DNA of 64,000 bases from Epiperipatus broadwayi (taxonomy: Eukaryota > Onychophora > Udeonychophora > Euonychophora > Peripatidae), in contig JAQFVV010006341.1 of assembly GCA_028023455.1 (NCBI GenBank), forward strand, positions 1,428,001 to 1,492,000, written 5' to 3'. This document shows positions 27,101 through 42,100 of the stretch, one piece after another (the stretch's first letter is position 1; each line of letters begins with the position of its first letter). The notes below the pieces were generated by a model. The model was not told where the DNA came from, searched no databases, and saw only the letters and a list, made by a program, of their open reading frames with translations. A program made the translations under genes and the position numbers.

Positions 27101-30100
27101 TATTCTCATATAAAATTTTTCAAACAACATGTTACAGATAGAAAGTCCATGATTCACTTCCAAATAATAAATTTAGTAGAAAGTAGAGACAATATTTTGA
27201 TCAAATAGATAAAAGCAAATATTTAAATCATATATTTGCTCCTAATTCTTATCTAGCAACAAAAGGCAAATCTACAAACTTTCTTGAGGCTTTAAATCAT
27301 CTGAATCTCTGCTAACCATTTATCTATGACTGAAAGCAACATAGATGATAATATCATTGAAAGTATTTATGGAAAAATAAAGAACAATATTTCATAAAAA
27401 TTAAGAAGCATTCTTCAGATTAGGTAGCACAACTTTATAGATTACCATACTTCTTAAAAATTATATTAATTTAAAATTTTCTCCAGGTATCCCATAAGAA
27501 CTAGAAGTATTTTCATTGTTAAGATAACAAATAACTGTTTTAACTTCATCAAGCTGTATAATTGTCCAAATTTAAGCAATAGTCCCATTACCCTAAAAGT
27601 GATTAAAGAACTTATCGTCTGTTCAAAATATCATTATTATATAAAAGATTGGTTATCGTCGATTAGCCACCAAACACCGCCTGATGTTGCTGTTGCTAGT
27701 CAAAAACCAATAGATATAACGTCACCGGGCTGATTTATAATTTACCTTTTTTACACTACTACATGTCAGCGCATAGCGCTGGAATTCGCAGGGAGGGGGA
27801 TCCGATGTTTTTGACGATCCTTTCCGTCACAACATTCACAGCATTTTTAAAAACAAAATTATTCAATAAAATCTAATATTTCCTGTTTTCAATTAACGTC
27901 TGATCAAAAAAAAAAAAAAAACGAACGTCCGTCACAACATTTAATATTTCCTTTTTCCAATTAATGTCTGATTAAAAAAAAAACGAACGTCCGTCATAAC
28001 ACACATAATATTTTTAAAAACAAAATTATTTAATAAAATCTAATATTTCCTTTTTTCAATTAACATCTGATCAAAAAAAAAAAAAATTTCAACACTATTT
28101 TAAAACAATTTACAAAACACAATTTGATTTGAAAATTCCCCTTTGATCAAGCTTATGCTTTGAAAGTCTCGTAGCTGTCCCTACGCGAAATACGTTTTAC
28201 ACATGATTTCTATATAATGATCGAAACGTACACTTTTGAAATTTGTTTAACCTTAAAAATATTTATTTTACAATTAATACTATCTAAAACTACGTCACGT
28301 TGTGTAAAAAATAAGTACTTAGAATGCACATGCAAAGAATTGGGACAACTTGAATTGTACACACCCTCACATCATACTGTAGCGATCTGCAAAGTGTGCG
28401 ATAGTACCGCGAAGCACAAAAGCTGCTTAGCGCCCAATATGAACAGAACTGTTCTATAGGCCACGTGAGCAGTATATTTCTGTGCTTTTGCATGGAAACA
28501 GTGACATCAGGCAGTGTTTGGTGGCTAATCGACAACAACCTAAAGATTTAGTATAATTTTTTTTACCACTGCAATTTATGAAAACATGTATGCCTCTATG
28601 ACACCAATTAAGATGCCATGAAGTATCTTACTATATTTGTGGCTAGTTCATTTTTGATTTCAATGAAGAAATCATGAGTCTCATTTTTCTATAAGTTCAT
28701 AATAATTGGCAAGTTTAGTTATTTGGTGGAATCAGACTTGCAACCAGGTAAAACATTAAATATAGCAGTTACATATATGGGATTCCCATTCTTCACATCA
28801 TTCAGCATGTTTTCACACATTAATGTCTAATTGATTGCAATAGTCATAAAACCAACCAGTCAGCTTCATGAACAAAAAAGTTTACGAAGTTAATTATTTC
28901 ACATTGCGTAAGCTTAAAAAATTCACTTAATATACAAGAATGAATTTAAAATTTTGTATGCAGTACAATAAATACTCTATGTCAACTACTTTTAAAACAT
29001 AAAAAAAAAAACGCTCAGATAGTATGTATACTAGTTTGAACTATGTTTTCTATTTTTATGATAGTAATTTTTTTTTTTTAGTTTATAGCTGGTTTCGTGA
29101 AACAAATATCAAAAATAATTCAAGATGTGGTGAGTTTTTAATTTAAGCCAATTAAAAGAAAAAAAGACTTTAGTTTTTATATTGACAGAATACTGATAAA
29201 ACTTTTGCCAATTTAAGTATGATCGATAGAATATTTTTAATGTGATTTACCAAAGCTTTGATTTAGTATTAATGTTCAAAAACTTAAGTGCTTTATCAGC
29301 CATTGATGGAAGTTTAAGTATGATCGATAGAATATTTTTAATGTGATTTACCAAAGCTTTGATTTAGTATTAATGTTCAAAAACTTAAGTGCTTTATCAG
29401 CCATTGATGGAAGATAAATCTTAAGAAACTTTTAAAATGGATGCTAGAAAATATGAACCAATTTAAATATTTCAATAGCTTTTTAAATAGAATGATGGAC
29501 TTAGATATTGAAATGTAATATAAAATCCAGTATGCTATTGCTGCATTTAACACATTAGAAGATAGGCCTATTTCATCATAGTGTTGTAACTACCACAAAT
29601 AATAGGACTGTTATTTCGTCCAATTTTACTATTGAAGAGAGGCATGTGAACCACCTATTGATGAATAATAAATATACTGGAAAAATTTCATCTAAGAATG
29701 ATTTATAACATTTTAAAGATACAATATCTAGATTATAAAATCAGTATATTCTTCAGTTTGGGTTAAGTAAAACAAATAAACAATAAGACTTCTGAAAAAT
29801 ATGATTTTTTGGGAAAGACAAAACACATTTACATTATAAAAATAATTTCAAATATTAATCTACAGAGAAATGAAATAATGATTGTTTTACTTAAATGAGG
29901 ATAAAATATGAAAGAGAACTACACTTAGGCAAAGTATTGAAATCTTTTAAAAAATAAAGTTCATTGCAGAAGTTAAAAAACATCACAAAATGTCAAATCG
30001 ACAAACTAAACTACCATATCATATATGAAGATGTATTTATAGTCAACACAAAACTGAACTTTAGATCATTTTTTTATCCTTGCTTTTTTAGTTAGAAAGG

Positions 30101-33100
30101 CCACACTGGTTTATGAATGGCTTTTAATAAATCAGACATATTTATGGCAGAAGAGCAATTTTGTTTTACAAGTAATAAAGATGAAAGTAGAGTTATAAGG
30201 ACTATTGCGTTTATGATATAAAGGAAAACAACTTAAAATCGATTATACTGATATTTTAAAGATCAATGGGTAAAGACTGGAAGGTGAAAAGGCTATTAAA
30301 AAATTTTTAAAATTGCAAATACTGAAAGAAAAACATCTGAGATGAAAGCAACAGTTAGACATGAAATAATAGATGATCTGAAAAAAAAAGATAAATAAAG
30401 CAACAAGTATATTAGTAAGAATTGCAATGGCTCAACAGATTTTCAATATGGATAAGTTATTTTGTGATACAGTTAAATTTGGAATTAAAAAAAAGGCTTA
30501 TTAAATATTTTATTAGAAGTTTAAATTCACATGAAGCAGAGGTATAAACAATTAAGCAAAAGAAAAAAATACATACAAAAAAACTGGAGGGTATTTAATT
30601 GCAATTATGGAAGTTGGAAAAAAAATATATGCAATATTTAAATAAGTTAAAGATAGTAAAAAAAACAAAAATTACTTATGTACGAAATTATCATGAGGAA
30701 GAGAAACTGAGGAGATACAACAAAAAAATGCAAAGAATGCAGTGGAGTATAAAAAAACATAAAGCAAGAAATATTATTGATGAATTAGAGCAATAATAGA
30801 TAAAACAGCTTGATGAGAGTTAAAAGGCTTTTTGGCAAACAACTAATGGCGGTAATAATTGTGTTTCCACACATGAATTTACATATGCAAACCTTATTTA
30901 ACAAATATTTACATGTTAAGTACTTTAATTTTATTGAACTACTAACCAAATTGTTTTTGTTATTTTTTAGAATTTTTTCCATCCTTTCCCTCAATTTCAA
31001 TTTACCATGTTAAACTAGGATCTCATACACTCATTGTTTTAAAAAAATTCTTGTCACATATATAACATTTAAATTATTTTTGAAACTTCTTACCTTCTTT
31101 TTGGGTGATGATAAATCTTTTTTTGGAGAATTTTTCTTTTTATCATCATCTTTTTTCAATACTTTTTTCTTCTTAGGTTTATCTTCTTTATGCTTTGCTT
31201 TTTTTGAAGATTCCAATTTCTTTTTGTGAGACTTAGTTGATTCTGATTTTTTTTGGGAGAGGTCTCCGTTTTTAGCTTTATTTTTTTTCTTTTTCTTCAC
31301 ATCTTTGTCTTTTTGAATTTTTTTTGAACTTTCACTGTTTTTTTTCTTCTTAGAAGAATCTTTCAATTTTTTTGAAGACGAAGACTGACTTGATTTATTT
31401 TTTTTGCCTTCTGAAATACTTTTTAAATTGGGTTTTTTGTTTTTACCTGAAGAACTAATTTTTTTTACTGGAGAAGAAATAATTTTTTTTACATATTTAT
31501 GATCAGTCTCAGGCATATAGGCAACTCTAACAATTGGTTTCATATGATTATGATCTATTTTAGCTTTTTTATTTTCACCACAACATTTAGATGATGATTT
31601 CCTTTTTTTTACCTCTGCATTTTTTGACATTTCTGCCATCTGTCAAAAAATAAAATTTCACAATTAATTTTGGAATTTAATAAAATTAAAGTCTGCAATT
31701 TGCAAATCAATGTACATGCACAAGCACATTCTATACTTACATAAATACTAAATGTAATTTAAAATATCACAACAGCAAAAACATTTTTTTATTATTAGTA
31801 ATTGCCTAATTTAATTTTAATAAATAATATAATACCCCCCTTAAAAAAGCACTCCTTTTTACTCACTTTATGAGGAGATACAAAAAACTCTGCAAATTTG
31901 TTGGGTAAATTGTATTTTTGGATTAATTTTTCTTCCACAACCCAAGGACTGTTAGCATGAGAACCAAAACGTAAAGCATGTGCATTAATAAATAAAGCAA
32001 GCAATTCTTCATTTGGAATTGAATGAATTCTCCTGTAAAAATTAAAAGAAAAAAAGTTTAAAATAATAACATAAAATAAACACATAAATGAAAAAATATT
32101 ATGAATAGAACAAGTAAAAGAAACTTATAAACACAAAATATAGTAATACCAGAGATCATCAGCTGGAACAGAAGCAATTATTTTGTCTTGGTCTAATAGT
32201 TGTATGTTATATTTATAAGGTAAAGGCGGAGGCTATAAAATCAATGAATGGAAAGTTAATACTTAGTCATAATAATAAGACAATTATTTTTATATAATGA
32301 ACAAACAAACTAACCTTTGTTGATGATTTCTGACTTTCTCCTTCTTTACTTGACTCTGATGTATTTTCCTTGTCACTTGATGGAGATGTGCAATGGCCAT
32401 TTCCCTGAAATAAACCATATAAATAAATCCATTTGTTCACAAAAAAAAAAAATTCAAATGCATAATAGCAAGTGAATCAGTTTTATTTCACAAGTGCAAA
32501 AAACAGTCTAGAATATGAAACTTCAAAGAGAAAAAAAAAAGTTAACTCACCAATACTCAAAATATTATGATAGGGATTTTATTTTAGAAATGTAATTTTT
32601 AAGTGTCTAATCTTAAGCAAAATTACAACTAAATCTAAGAAGACTGAAATTAAAATTAAAGATGCTAAAAGTTTATAATTATTCACTGATAGCAAGTAGT
32701 GATCGCCATATCAAAAATGAAAAAGATGGCAATTGTACTACTATGAAACTCTTAAGAGCATCATTATTAATTGGATAAAAGTAAAAATACTTGTTGATGC
32801 TAAATATATATTATGAATTATTTTCAGATTTTTATAGCTATTCTATAAATAGCCCAAGATCAATTTGAAAATTCAGATCACTAGATTAGCGCAAATTATG
32901 TATATTGAAGTAACAGTAGCCCTAAAAGCTTAATATTATTTATGACAAGATTAAAAATTTTTTTTATAGAAAGAATCATAATTCAAAATACTATCATACA
33001 TGTGTATAGAGATGCTAAGAATATGGCGAACATATTTTAAAACAAGTGTAAAAGTATGTATTGAAATATTAAAATGACAGCTACATTCAAAATTTATAGA

Positions 33101-36100
33101 AAATATTAATCAACAAATTTAAGTTGTTAATCATACATTACACTGAAAAACATTTTATTATTAAATATCCATTATTAAGTTGAATAAATGGATTGTAACA
33201 TAATAATTTAAAATCATTTGCAAACAAACATAACCTACAAATAACATTTAAATGTGTGGGGATGTTTATATTTAAAATAATGTTTGATATGTTGAAAAAA
33301 GAAACAGTACAAAATCGTAGAAATATAACAGGAAATTTTATAGCATTATGAGAATGGTAAAGGTTAAAAATTATTTATTTTGCTATGAAAAGTATAACTA
33401 TATTATTTAGCATTAAAATAAAGATAAATAATTGTAATTATAGCTAGAGAATAATTTTATTTAAAATGTTTTCATTGTGTAAAATAGAGTAAGATGGCTG
33501 ATTTTAGGGCTTATTAAAGAACGGAGAACTTTATTGTTTGAACAGAATTGATTGCTATGCTAACATATACACAATTCGCATATAAATTGCATTTGAGTGA
33601 AATAAAGTTTGAATCTACATCATTTACTAATGGCATGACAAATGGTATACAAGAAGGTGCTCAAAGAAATTCGAGGTTCTATTCTGTTGAAACTTGACCA
33701 ATAAACTTTGCAAGCGATAAATCTTTAAATTCACCATTGTAGGTCCTTTGTTGCTTACCATGTTCGCTAGAGGAAACATTACGCATTCGCCGCCTTCGGA
33801 GATGAGCCTGTGATCATCATTATCAAATATGATTAAATATCATAATAGTTAAATGCTTACATAATTATACCAATAACAATTTGAATTGGATAAATTTCCA
33901 TCTAACCTGGAAATTATTATTATGCAGCCAAAGATATTCAAACCTTCAAAATATTTTTAAATTATTAACATTGCTATGTCAAATATAATGGATTATGCCT
34001 TTCTCTCCCCTATATTTAAAACACATCTGTAAATTTTAAATTTAATTCAATGATTTTGTTTAGCTATTTTTACAAAAATAATCTTTTGAAATCAATAAAT
34101 GGAATACCACCCCTCACTTGTTAATAATTATGATAAACAGAAAATCTAATCACTTAGGAAAACTGTGATATAATTACCCTCAGGATTTACATAAAATTAT
34201 GATAAACAATCTTGTTATTGTTCTTTAAAAAAAAGAAAGTGAAATACCCACCATAAATAGATCTCTGTTGTTGAAAGAACCAATGTATGACTTATTAAAT
34301 AACTTTGGAAATATAATTGGAGTGAAATGAACATTATATAGGAATAATTTTGAAAGAATAAAACAGATGTGTCTGATCATAAAATAAATTTTATTTACTG
34401 GAACTTACATTTAATGTGCTTATATATATATATAACTTGAATTTTATAATAATGATAAATTTTTAATGGATAATAGCTTATTTATTAATTTATTTTTGCA
34501 ATGTTTTATGATAAACATTTAAAAAATTTATTGCATATATTTAATATTTTCTCAACATTCTCGTCATCAGAAGGTAAAATAGTAAGGGTTTAAATATTTA
34601 ATTAATATAAGATGTTTGCATGTGTAAGTATTATTGGATATAGATTATTATAATTAATAGTAATAATATTAGTAAATTTTCAAAATGAGATGCTCTTGTT
34701 TTACAGATCATATATTTATTCTTAATTAATCATATGATAGTAATGGTATCGTTTTATAAATGTGCTTATTCAAAAATAAATGATGTTTAAAATATATCTT
34801 TAATAATGATATTAGAAAAATAATAGATAAAAAGTTAAGTCCATAACTAAAGGTCGAATATAGAATTTGTTGTTTAGGACCTTAATATTATATGAAATGT
34901 TGGGCCATGTTGACATTATAATTGTTCATAAAAACTAAAATATTATACCCAAATAAAAAAAGGTAAAAACTTAGTAGATACCCTTTTAGATAAAGTGCTC
35001 CTAAAGAGATATTTAGGATTAGCAACCACCACCACTACCTAAGATCAGTGAATTACAAGCAATCAATTATTGTGGTAACATATAGCTAAAGATGTTCCTT
35101 AATGATCAAATATAAATTTGTCCATAATGTTGTTTTCAAATAATTAATAATAATTCCAACATAATTGTATTAAAATAACTATATAAAAAACAAATATTTC
35201 CTTTATTATTGAACCAGTTTTCTCCCTATATTAGGGCCTTTTCAAAATATACGTTTCTAATACAATCACACAATCCTTATATCTATCAATACTGCCTCTA
35301 ATGTTCATTTTACATAATCATTTTATATAGTATATGATCATCATCAACCTTTATCAATCCACTGCAGGATGAAGGTCTCTCCAAGTACAATCCATCTTTT
35401 CTGATCTTTAGCTTCTCTTCTCCACATAAACCTGCACACTTTCTTATTTCATCCAACCATCTAACATGTGGTATGTTTCTGGGTCTTTTACAATCTCTTG
35501 GAATCCAGTTTAAGTTTTCAATTGCCCATCTATTATTATCTCTTCTAGCAATATGTCCAGCCAAACACCACTTCAATCTTTTAATTTTTTCAATGAGGTC
35601 AGTAACACCTGTTTGTCCTCTTACACGTATATTACATTTTCGAACTCTTCTTGCTACTCCTAACATGCATCTCTCCATATTTATTTGAGTGGTGTGAAGT
35701 CTCTGTATTGCCCTTCTATTAAGTGTCCAAGTCTCAAATCCATAAATAAGAACTGGTAAAACACATAGGCATATTTCCTTTTAGTATCAAGTTATTTCTA
35801 CCAAAAGCACTCCGACCAAGTTTAATTCTATGATTAATGTCATCCATTATGTTTCCAACTGTATTAATAATCTGGCTAAGGTATTTGTAACTGTTAACTT
35901 CTTCTAACTCATCATAATCAATCTTTATTTTCATATTTTGAGAAAATCGATTAAACATTACTTTAGTCTTTTTAACATTTATCTTTAGTCCTACTTTCAT
36001 CTGATAACTCCTGCAACATTTCCTGCAGCTCTAAAGCATTATTTGCAAAAACAACTACATCATCTGCAAAATCTAAATGACTTAAATAATCTCCATTTAC

Positions 36101-39100
36101 TTTCACTCCATTAGCTTCCCATCTTAATCCACAAAATACTTCTTGCAGCAGTGCTGTAAAAAGTTTTGGAGTCATGGAGTCACCCTGTCTTACACCCTTC
36201 TCAAAGCTGACTTTCCCAGTATCATTATGTAATCTAATTGTTGCTGTTGCATTTTTATAAATATTCGGTAGTTGAGGAGGTACCGTACTGCCACCATCAG
36301 ATGGCGCTGCAACACCATCAACAACTGGCCTGAAACCTGCAAGTGATAAATTTATTTACGAAAGTGGCTCAAGATTGACAAATATAAAAAAACAAAAAAC
36401 AAATGCTATGAAATTCAAATAAAAAAATTTAAAAAAGGATGAAAATGACTGAAAATTGACAAATAAAAAAGAAAACAAAATGATATAAAATTCAAATAAA
36501 AAAAAATTAAAAAAACCATAAAAATACGAGAAAGAGCTACCCCCCCCTATAATCAAAATTCCTTCACTTAAATCCAAAAATAAAAATACCTGAGGATATA
36601 TATAACCAAGAAATACATGGAAAGTACAAATTATAAAAAAAACAACAAGAAAATTCAATTTAAAAAAAAAAAAAATTCCATGAAAATACGAGAAACACCT
36701 ATCTCTCCCCCCCACCTAAAATCAAAATTTCTTCATTTAAATCGAAAAATAAAAATGTCTGAGGATATATATATCCAAGAAATACATGGAAAGTACAAAT
36801 TATTAAAAAAAAAAACAAGAAAATGGTATCAAATCCTATAATAATTCAAATTTAAAAAATAAATAAGTCCATGATTAATACAAAAACAAACATGGTGGAC
36901 AAAAAGCGGGAAATCCAAAATCATCTAATTATTTACCTTTCGACATTTGCAAATGACCAGATTTAAAAGCAAAGGTTATATAAACTAAAAAGAATATTAC
37001 TGGTTTGAAATTATGCCATCTCATCAAACGTACCCCCCCCCCCAATGAAGAATTTCTATCCCAAAAATAACTGAAATGCACAAATTAAATACTAAAATAC
37101 AAATAGAAAAAATTTGATCAAAAATAATTAAAAGCAACGGTTATATAAACTAAAGAGAATATTAAACGAGAGAATCTATTTCTCAAATTGCATCAAGAAT
37201 ACGATCAAAAATAATTAAAATGCAAATAATAATAATAATGTGAATAATAGCAGATTAAAAAAATACTTTAAAAGAAGACATCGCCAAAACACTGGAAAAG
37301 TTATTTAAAGAAGTTGCTGCTTAAAATATAGCGTATATAATATCCCAATACAGTTTCGTTTTACTTAAATAAAATTGCAAATTGAAATGTGACATCATAA
37401 TAGCTCTTTCTTACATTAAAAAATATAGGTGCAAACAATATCCTTCCACAAAAATATAACACCACCAATACAATTCAAAATACAAAATTATTTTTCTTTA
37501 ATTAGAATTATCAAATAATAAATTATTCTTCAGCATTTTGAAAAGAGAAATGATTTTCTTTAAACTATACTTTTAAAATATATTTTTTTAATGTAAGAAA
37601 GAACTATTATGTCACATTTCAATTCATATTTCATTTCGTTTTATGAAATGTGACGTAATAGTTCTTTCTTACGTTAAAAAAATATATTTTAAAAGTATAT
37701 TTTAAAAAAAATCATTTCTCTTTTCAAAATGCTGAAGAATAATTTATTATTTGATAATTCTAATTAAAGAAAAATCATTTCATATTTTGAATTGCATTGG
37801 TGGTGTTATATTTTTGTGGAAGGATATTGTTTGCACCTATATTTTTTAATGTAAGAAAGAGCTATTGCATCACATTTTAATTTGCAACTTTGTTTAAGTA
37901 AAACATAATAAAATATGCATTTTATATATAATTACCAGTGGGCACAGAATATGGTACTAAAGTAAATTTTAAAGAAAATATTTTCTCTTTTCAAAATGCT
38001 GAAGAATTATTTGTTATTTGAAACTGCACTGGGATATTATATATGCTATATTTCAAGCAGCAACTTCTTTAAATAACTTTGCTACTGTTTTGTCAATGTC
38101 TTCTGTTAAAGTATTTTTTAATGTGCTATTATTCACATGGAGATCAATCACCTTTGATAAAAGTGCTAACTTAAGAAATTTAAGAATAGAAAGGTAAATT
38201 TTATAATTTTAATTAAAGAGTTGTAAACAAGGACATCGATCAACTGATCATTGTGTAAATGGCGGTGAACTGAACTTCGAACAAAAAGTTGGTAAAATTT
38301 CTACAAATATATTTTTAAAACTCTATTTTAATATTCTTATTTATTTAAAATCTTGTAAAAATAAAATCTTGTAACGTTCTTGACAATAAATATAATATTT
38401 TTTCTTGTAACTGTAATCAATGATTATTATAAACTCTATATAATTATTAATTAATAAATAATGAATAACTTGCTATAATTATATTTAATTACTTACTATT
38501 TATTACTCTGTATTTAAGTGTTGTGACTTATTATTTGCAAATAGTCTTTTTATTTTTAAATATTAAATGTATATTTTTGAAAAGTTACTCAGTAATTCTT
38601 CATGTGGGAGGGGTAGAGAGTTTATCTCTTAGTAATACACCAAATTCTATATTTGCATTTTAATTATTTTTGATCGTATTCTTGATGCAATTTGAGAAAT
38701 AGATTCTCTGGTGTAATATTCTCTTTAGTTTATATAACCGTTGCTTTTAATTATTTTTGATCAAATTTTTTAGATTTGTATTTTAGTATTTAATTTGTGC
38801 ATTTCAGTTATTTTTGGATAGAAATTCTTCATTGGGGGGGGGGGGAGAATACGTTTTATGAGATGCCATAATTTCAAACCAGTAATACTCTTTTTAGTTT
38901 ATATAACCTTTGCTTTTAAATCTGATCATTTTCAAATATTGACAGCTACTTAATTTGCCCATTCATATTTGGAAATGTCGAAAGGTAAATAATTAGATGA
39001 TTTTGGATTTCCTGCTTTTTGTCCGACATGTTTGTTTTTGTATTAATCACGGACTTATTTATTTTTTAAATTTGAATTATTATAGGATTTGATACAATTT

Positions 39101-42100
39101 TTTTTTTTTTTTTAATAATTTTTACTTTCGATGTACTTCTTGTGTATATGTTTTTTTTATTTTTTGATTTAAATGAAGAAATTTTGATTTTAGGGGGGTA
39201 GGTGTTTCTCGTATTTTCATGGATTTTTTTTTTTTTAAAAAATTGAATTTTCTTGTTTTTTTTTTTCATAATTTGTACTTTGCATGTATTTCTTGGTTAT
39301 ATAGATATATCCTCAGGCAGTAGCTCTTTCTCGTATTTTCGTGGTTTTTTTTTTGAATTTCATATCATTTTGTTGTTTTCTTTTTTATTTGTCAATTTTC
39401 AGTCACTGTCATCATTTTTTTAATTTTTTAATTTAACTTTCATACCATTTGTTTTTTTATTTTTTTTTGTCAATTTTGAGCCACTTTCGTAAATAAATTT
39501 ATCACTACGCTATAATTCTGAGACGAGTTGTTTATGTCTCTACAAACTGTCCAAGCTAGAATATTCTAGATGATTGCATCATCTTATTCAAAAACATGAA
39601 TAACTAGCCCAGGTCAAAAAAATAACTGACTTAAGCAAGTCCGATCTTCATTTGCCATAAGCCTCACTGATCATGAAGACTTAATAATATTTGATATATA
39701 TATAATGTGCCCTTTTCTATAGGTCAGTAGTAGTTTATAACAGTCAATTACTAAAAATTTTAAATTTTAGAATATGTTCTTTTAATACATTAATTATATT
39801 AAGTCAATTATATCTTTAAAGTACAATTTGAAGCTAAAGAGAATACTTAGTATATAAAATCATTTAAAAATAGTTATGTAAAGCTTAAAATATTCTTTCA
39901 TATGGTTGTAAAAGCTGGCCATATTAAATAACACAGCTATAAATAATTAAAAGTATATTTAAAAATTCGATTTTAATAGTTTAAAAACGTATAATTTAAT
40001 AAATGCTATGTTTAAATTTGTAATCATATTTAAATAGTCAAAATTAATATAGTATATTTTAAAATAAACTTTATGATGGTGAAAATTATATCTAGTTCTA
40101 TATTTTCTAAATTATTCTTCCAAATTTTTATAATTATTTTATATAATATACTAAGTGTATCAATTTTATAAATCTGGGCAGAGAAATAGATTGAAAATCG
40201 TCTGTCAAAGTTATTGATCATGTGACTTTTAATGTATACTTTCACACACACGCTTGTTTGAAATAATAACAAAGTTCAAAATATTTTAAAAGTTATATTA
40301 TAGAATTGGATAGAATTATTGCCTATCATAAAAGTAAATAGTAATAAATATTAAGTTAAGATTCTTATACATATATACATATCTGATGTTGATGGCAAAT
40401 TCAAATGACAAGTACCTGATTATTTTTATTCTCTATTAATTTATTCACATATTTCTTTATGTTTAGTATAGTTATTACTATTAAATTCTAGAATACACAA
40501 GGTTATGCTGTCTAATAATCCTTTTATATAAATTTTGGAATAACTACACCCACATCTAATGTTTGTGTTTTAGAACCCTTTTGGAAATTAATAATATATA
40601 AATTTTTTAACTTTTTATTAGTATATAATGAATTTACTAATTTTCATTCATATATACAATTGTTTTAAAATAACTTAGTGATTAAATTCTTAAATTGTAA
40701 TTAAGCTTTTCTGACATTTATTTTAAATGAGAATGTTTTTAAAATAAATATTTCTAGGTAAAATATAATTAATTAGTTTATATGTGACAAATAAAAATTA
40801 GCAACAAATAAATGATTTCACATAAAATAAAATTAATGAAACATGAATTTTTTTACTGATTTGTACTTAGAAATAGGCATATTACTGCACACCCTATCAG
40901 TAAAAAAAAGTTTTATGAACATTTACTACAGCACTTTGCTGTTTTCCCTTTAGCAAGTTTCCATTTTAAAATTTGTTTTTTATATTTATATTTTTTATTT
41001 AGAAAACTTCATTAGTGGATACTTTTCTATATAATTTTATTAGCTAGAAAATGGGATCTGTTTTCAGAACTAAGTAATTATTCAAATTATATACATTATT
41101 ATTTCTTTATATATGAATTAAAGTTTCTCATAATCAGAATTTTAATTTGCGCTTATGAGTCTTTAAAACAACAAAAATTACTAATGTAAACATTATAACT
41201 TTCATTGTCATTGGACATCTAAAAAAATAATAAATCTTGTTGAAGATACACTTTATATGAATCTAGTTTTTATTATAATCAACCTTTAATTATTTAAAAT
41301 ATAAACTTTAAATACGACACAACTAATATTTCCCTCTAATGCTTTGGATCATGCTTCCATCATTATTTCTATTACTACAGTATATGAGCCTTCAGTCTAA
41401 ATAGTGACTTTTGTTTCTACAGTATCCTGAATTTTTATGGAATGTTTACGAAAAATTCCTGTTTGATACTCCAGTGTCAGGCTCATAAGCCTCTTCTGGC
41501 GAACTGTCTCTAACTTCCAACACTCCCCAAAATCTCGGCGGTTTTTTCTATATTAGACTGACTTATGTTTGTTCAATATGTTTTGGCATTTTTCTCTTAA
41601 TAATATGTATAATTTGTGTTTCAGATAGTGAGAGTGCCATGAGCACTTCTAATTTAGCCACTTGTCTTTTGAAAAAGCAAATGTAACTTCCTTTGATTAC
41701 ACTGTATTTCTCCTGCATCACTTAGTAATGTATCCAATTGTTTTTCTTCATTCCAATATTTGGACATTACTACTTTTATAATATATGTTATGGGCTTGTC
41801 CCACAAAAATTGCCACCAATCTTTTGCTGCAGAATATAAATGATTTGTTGCAATAGCTAATTTTCCTTGTTCATCCAATTTTCTTACTTTGAATAACTCT
41901 TCTAATCTATTAAAGTATCCTGTTGGATCCTCATTAAATCCATTTCTAAAGATTTGAATCTGAATAAACTGAGAAACATTTGAGTCTATTGAACTCCAAT
42001 ATTCATTTACAATTTTTCTGTATTATTTTCGTAAAATGTAGGCCTGTTTTCATTTAAATTATGCCCTATACAATTTTTCTTAATATATGATTCTTCCATT

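Larger units (their letters stand above)
26439..31093 (-). other. BAZ1B intron, 4.7 kb: contents
   Basis: Intron between the lysine-rich exon and the MKQMTLLDM exon. It contains the TIR element at 27651-28540, the perfect tandem duplication at 29212-29413 and a possible retroelement remnant at 30590-30900. Stretches 26440-27640, 28550-29200 and 29415-30590 are plain AT-rich sequence. Confidence 0.75.
31640..32314 (-). other. Three short BAZ1B introns (31640-31866, 32033-32149, 32233-32314)
   Basis: Introns of 227, 117 and 82 bp separate the four clustered exons. All have GT/AG borders. They contain no recognisable repeats, unlike every long intron in the window. Confidence 0.85.

Noticed and set aside
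31637-31639. ATG opening the lysine-rich exon as a possible translation start.
   Set aside because: It follows directly on a splice acceptor and joins in phase to the conserved upstream exon, so it is an internal methionine.
33759-33807. Exon-like 49-bp minus-strand segment with CACAG acceptor and ATG|GTAAGC donor.
   Set aside because: Its length leaves one extra base. Inserting it between the phase-0 exons at 55539 and 32404 breaks the frame, while joining those two directly keeps it and matches vertebrate BAZ1B.
36356-36841. ORFs of 74-119 codons rich in phenylalanine or lysine.
   Set aside because: They lie in low-complexity arms of the foldback, with mirrored versions in the other arm, and show no protein family.
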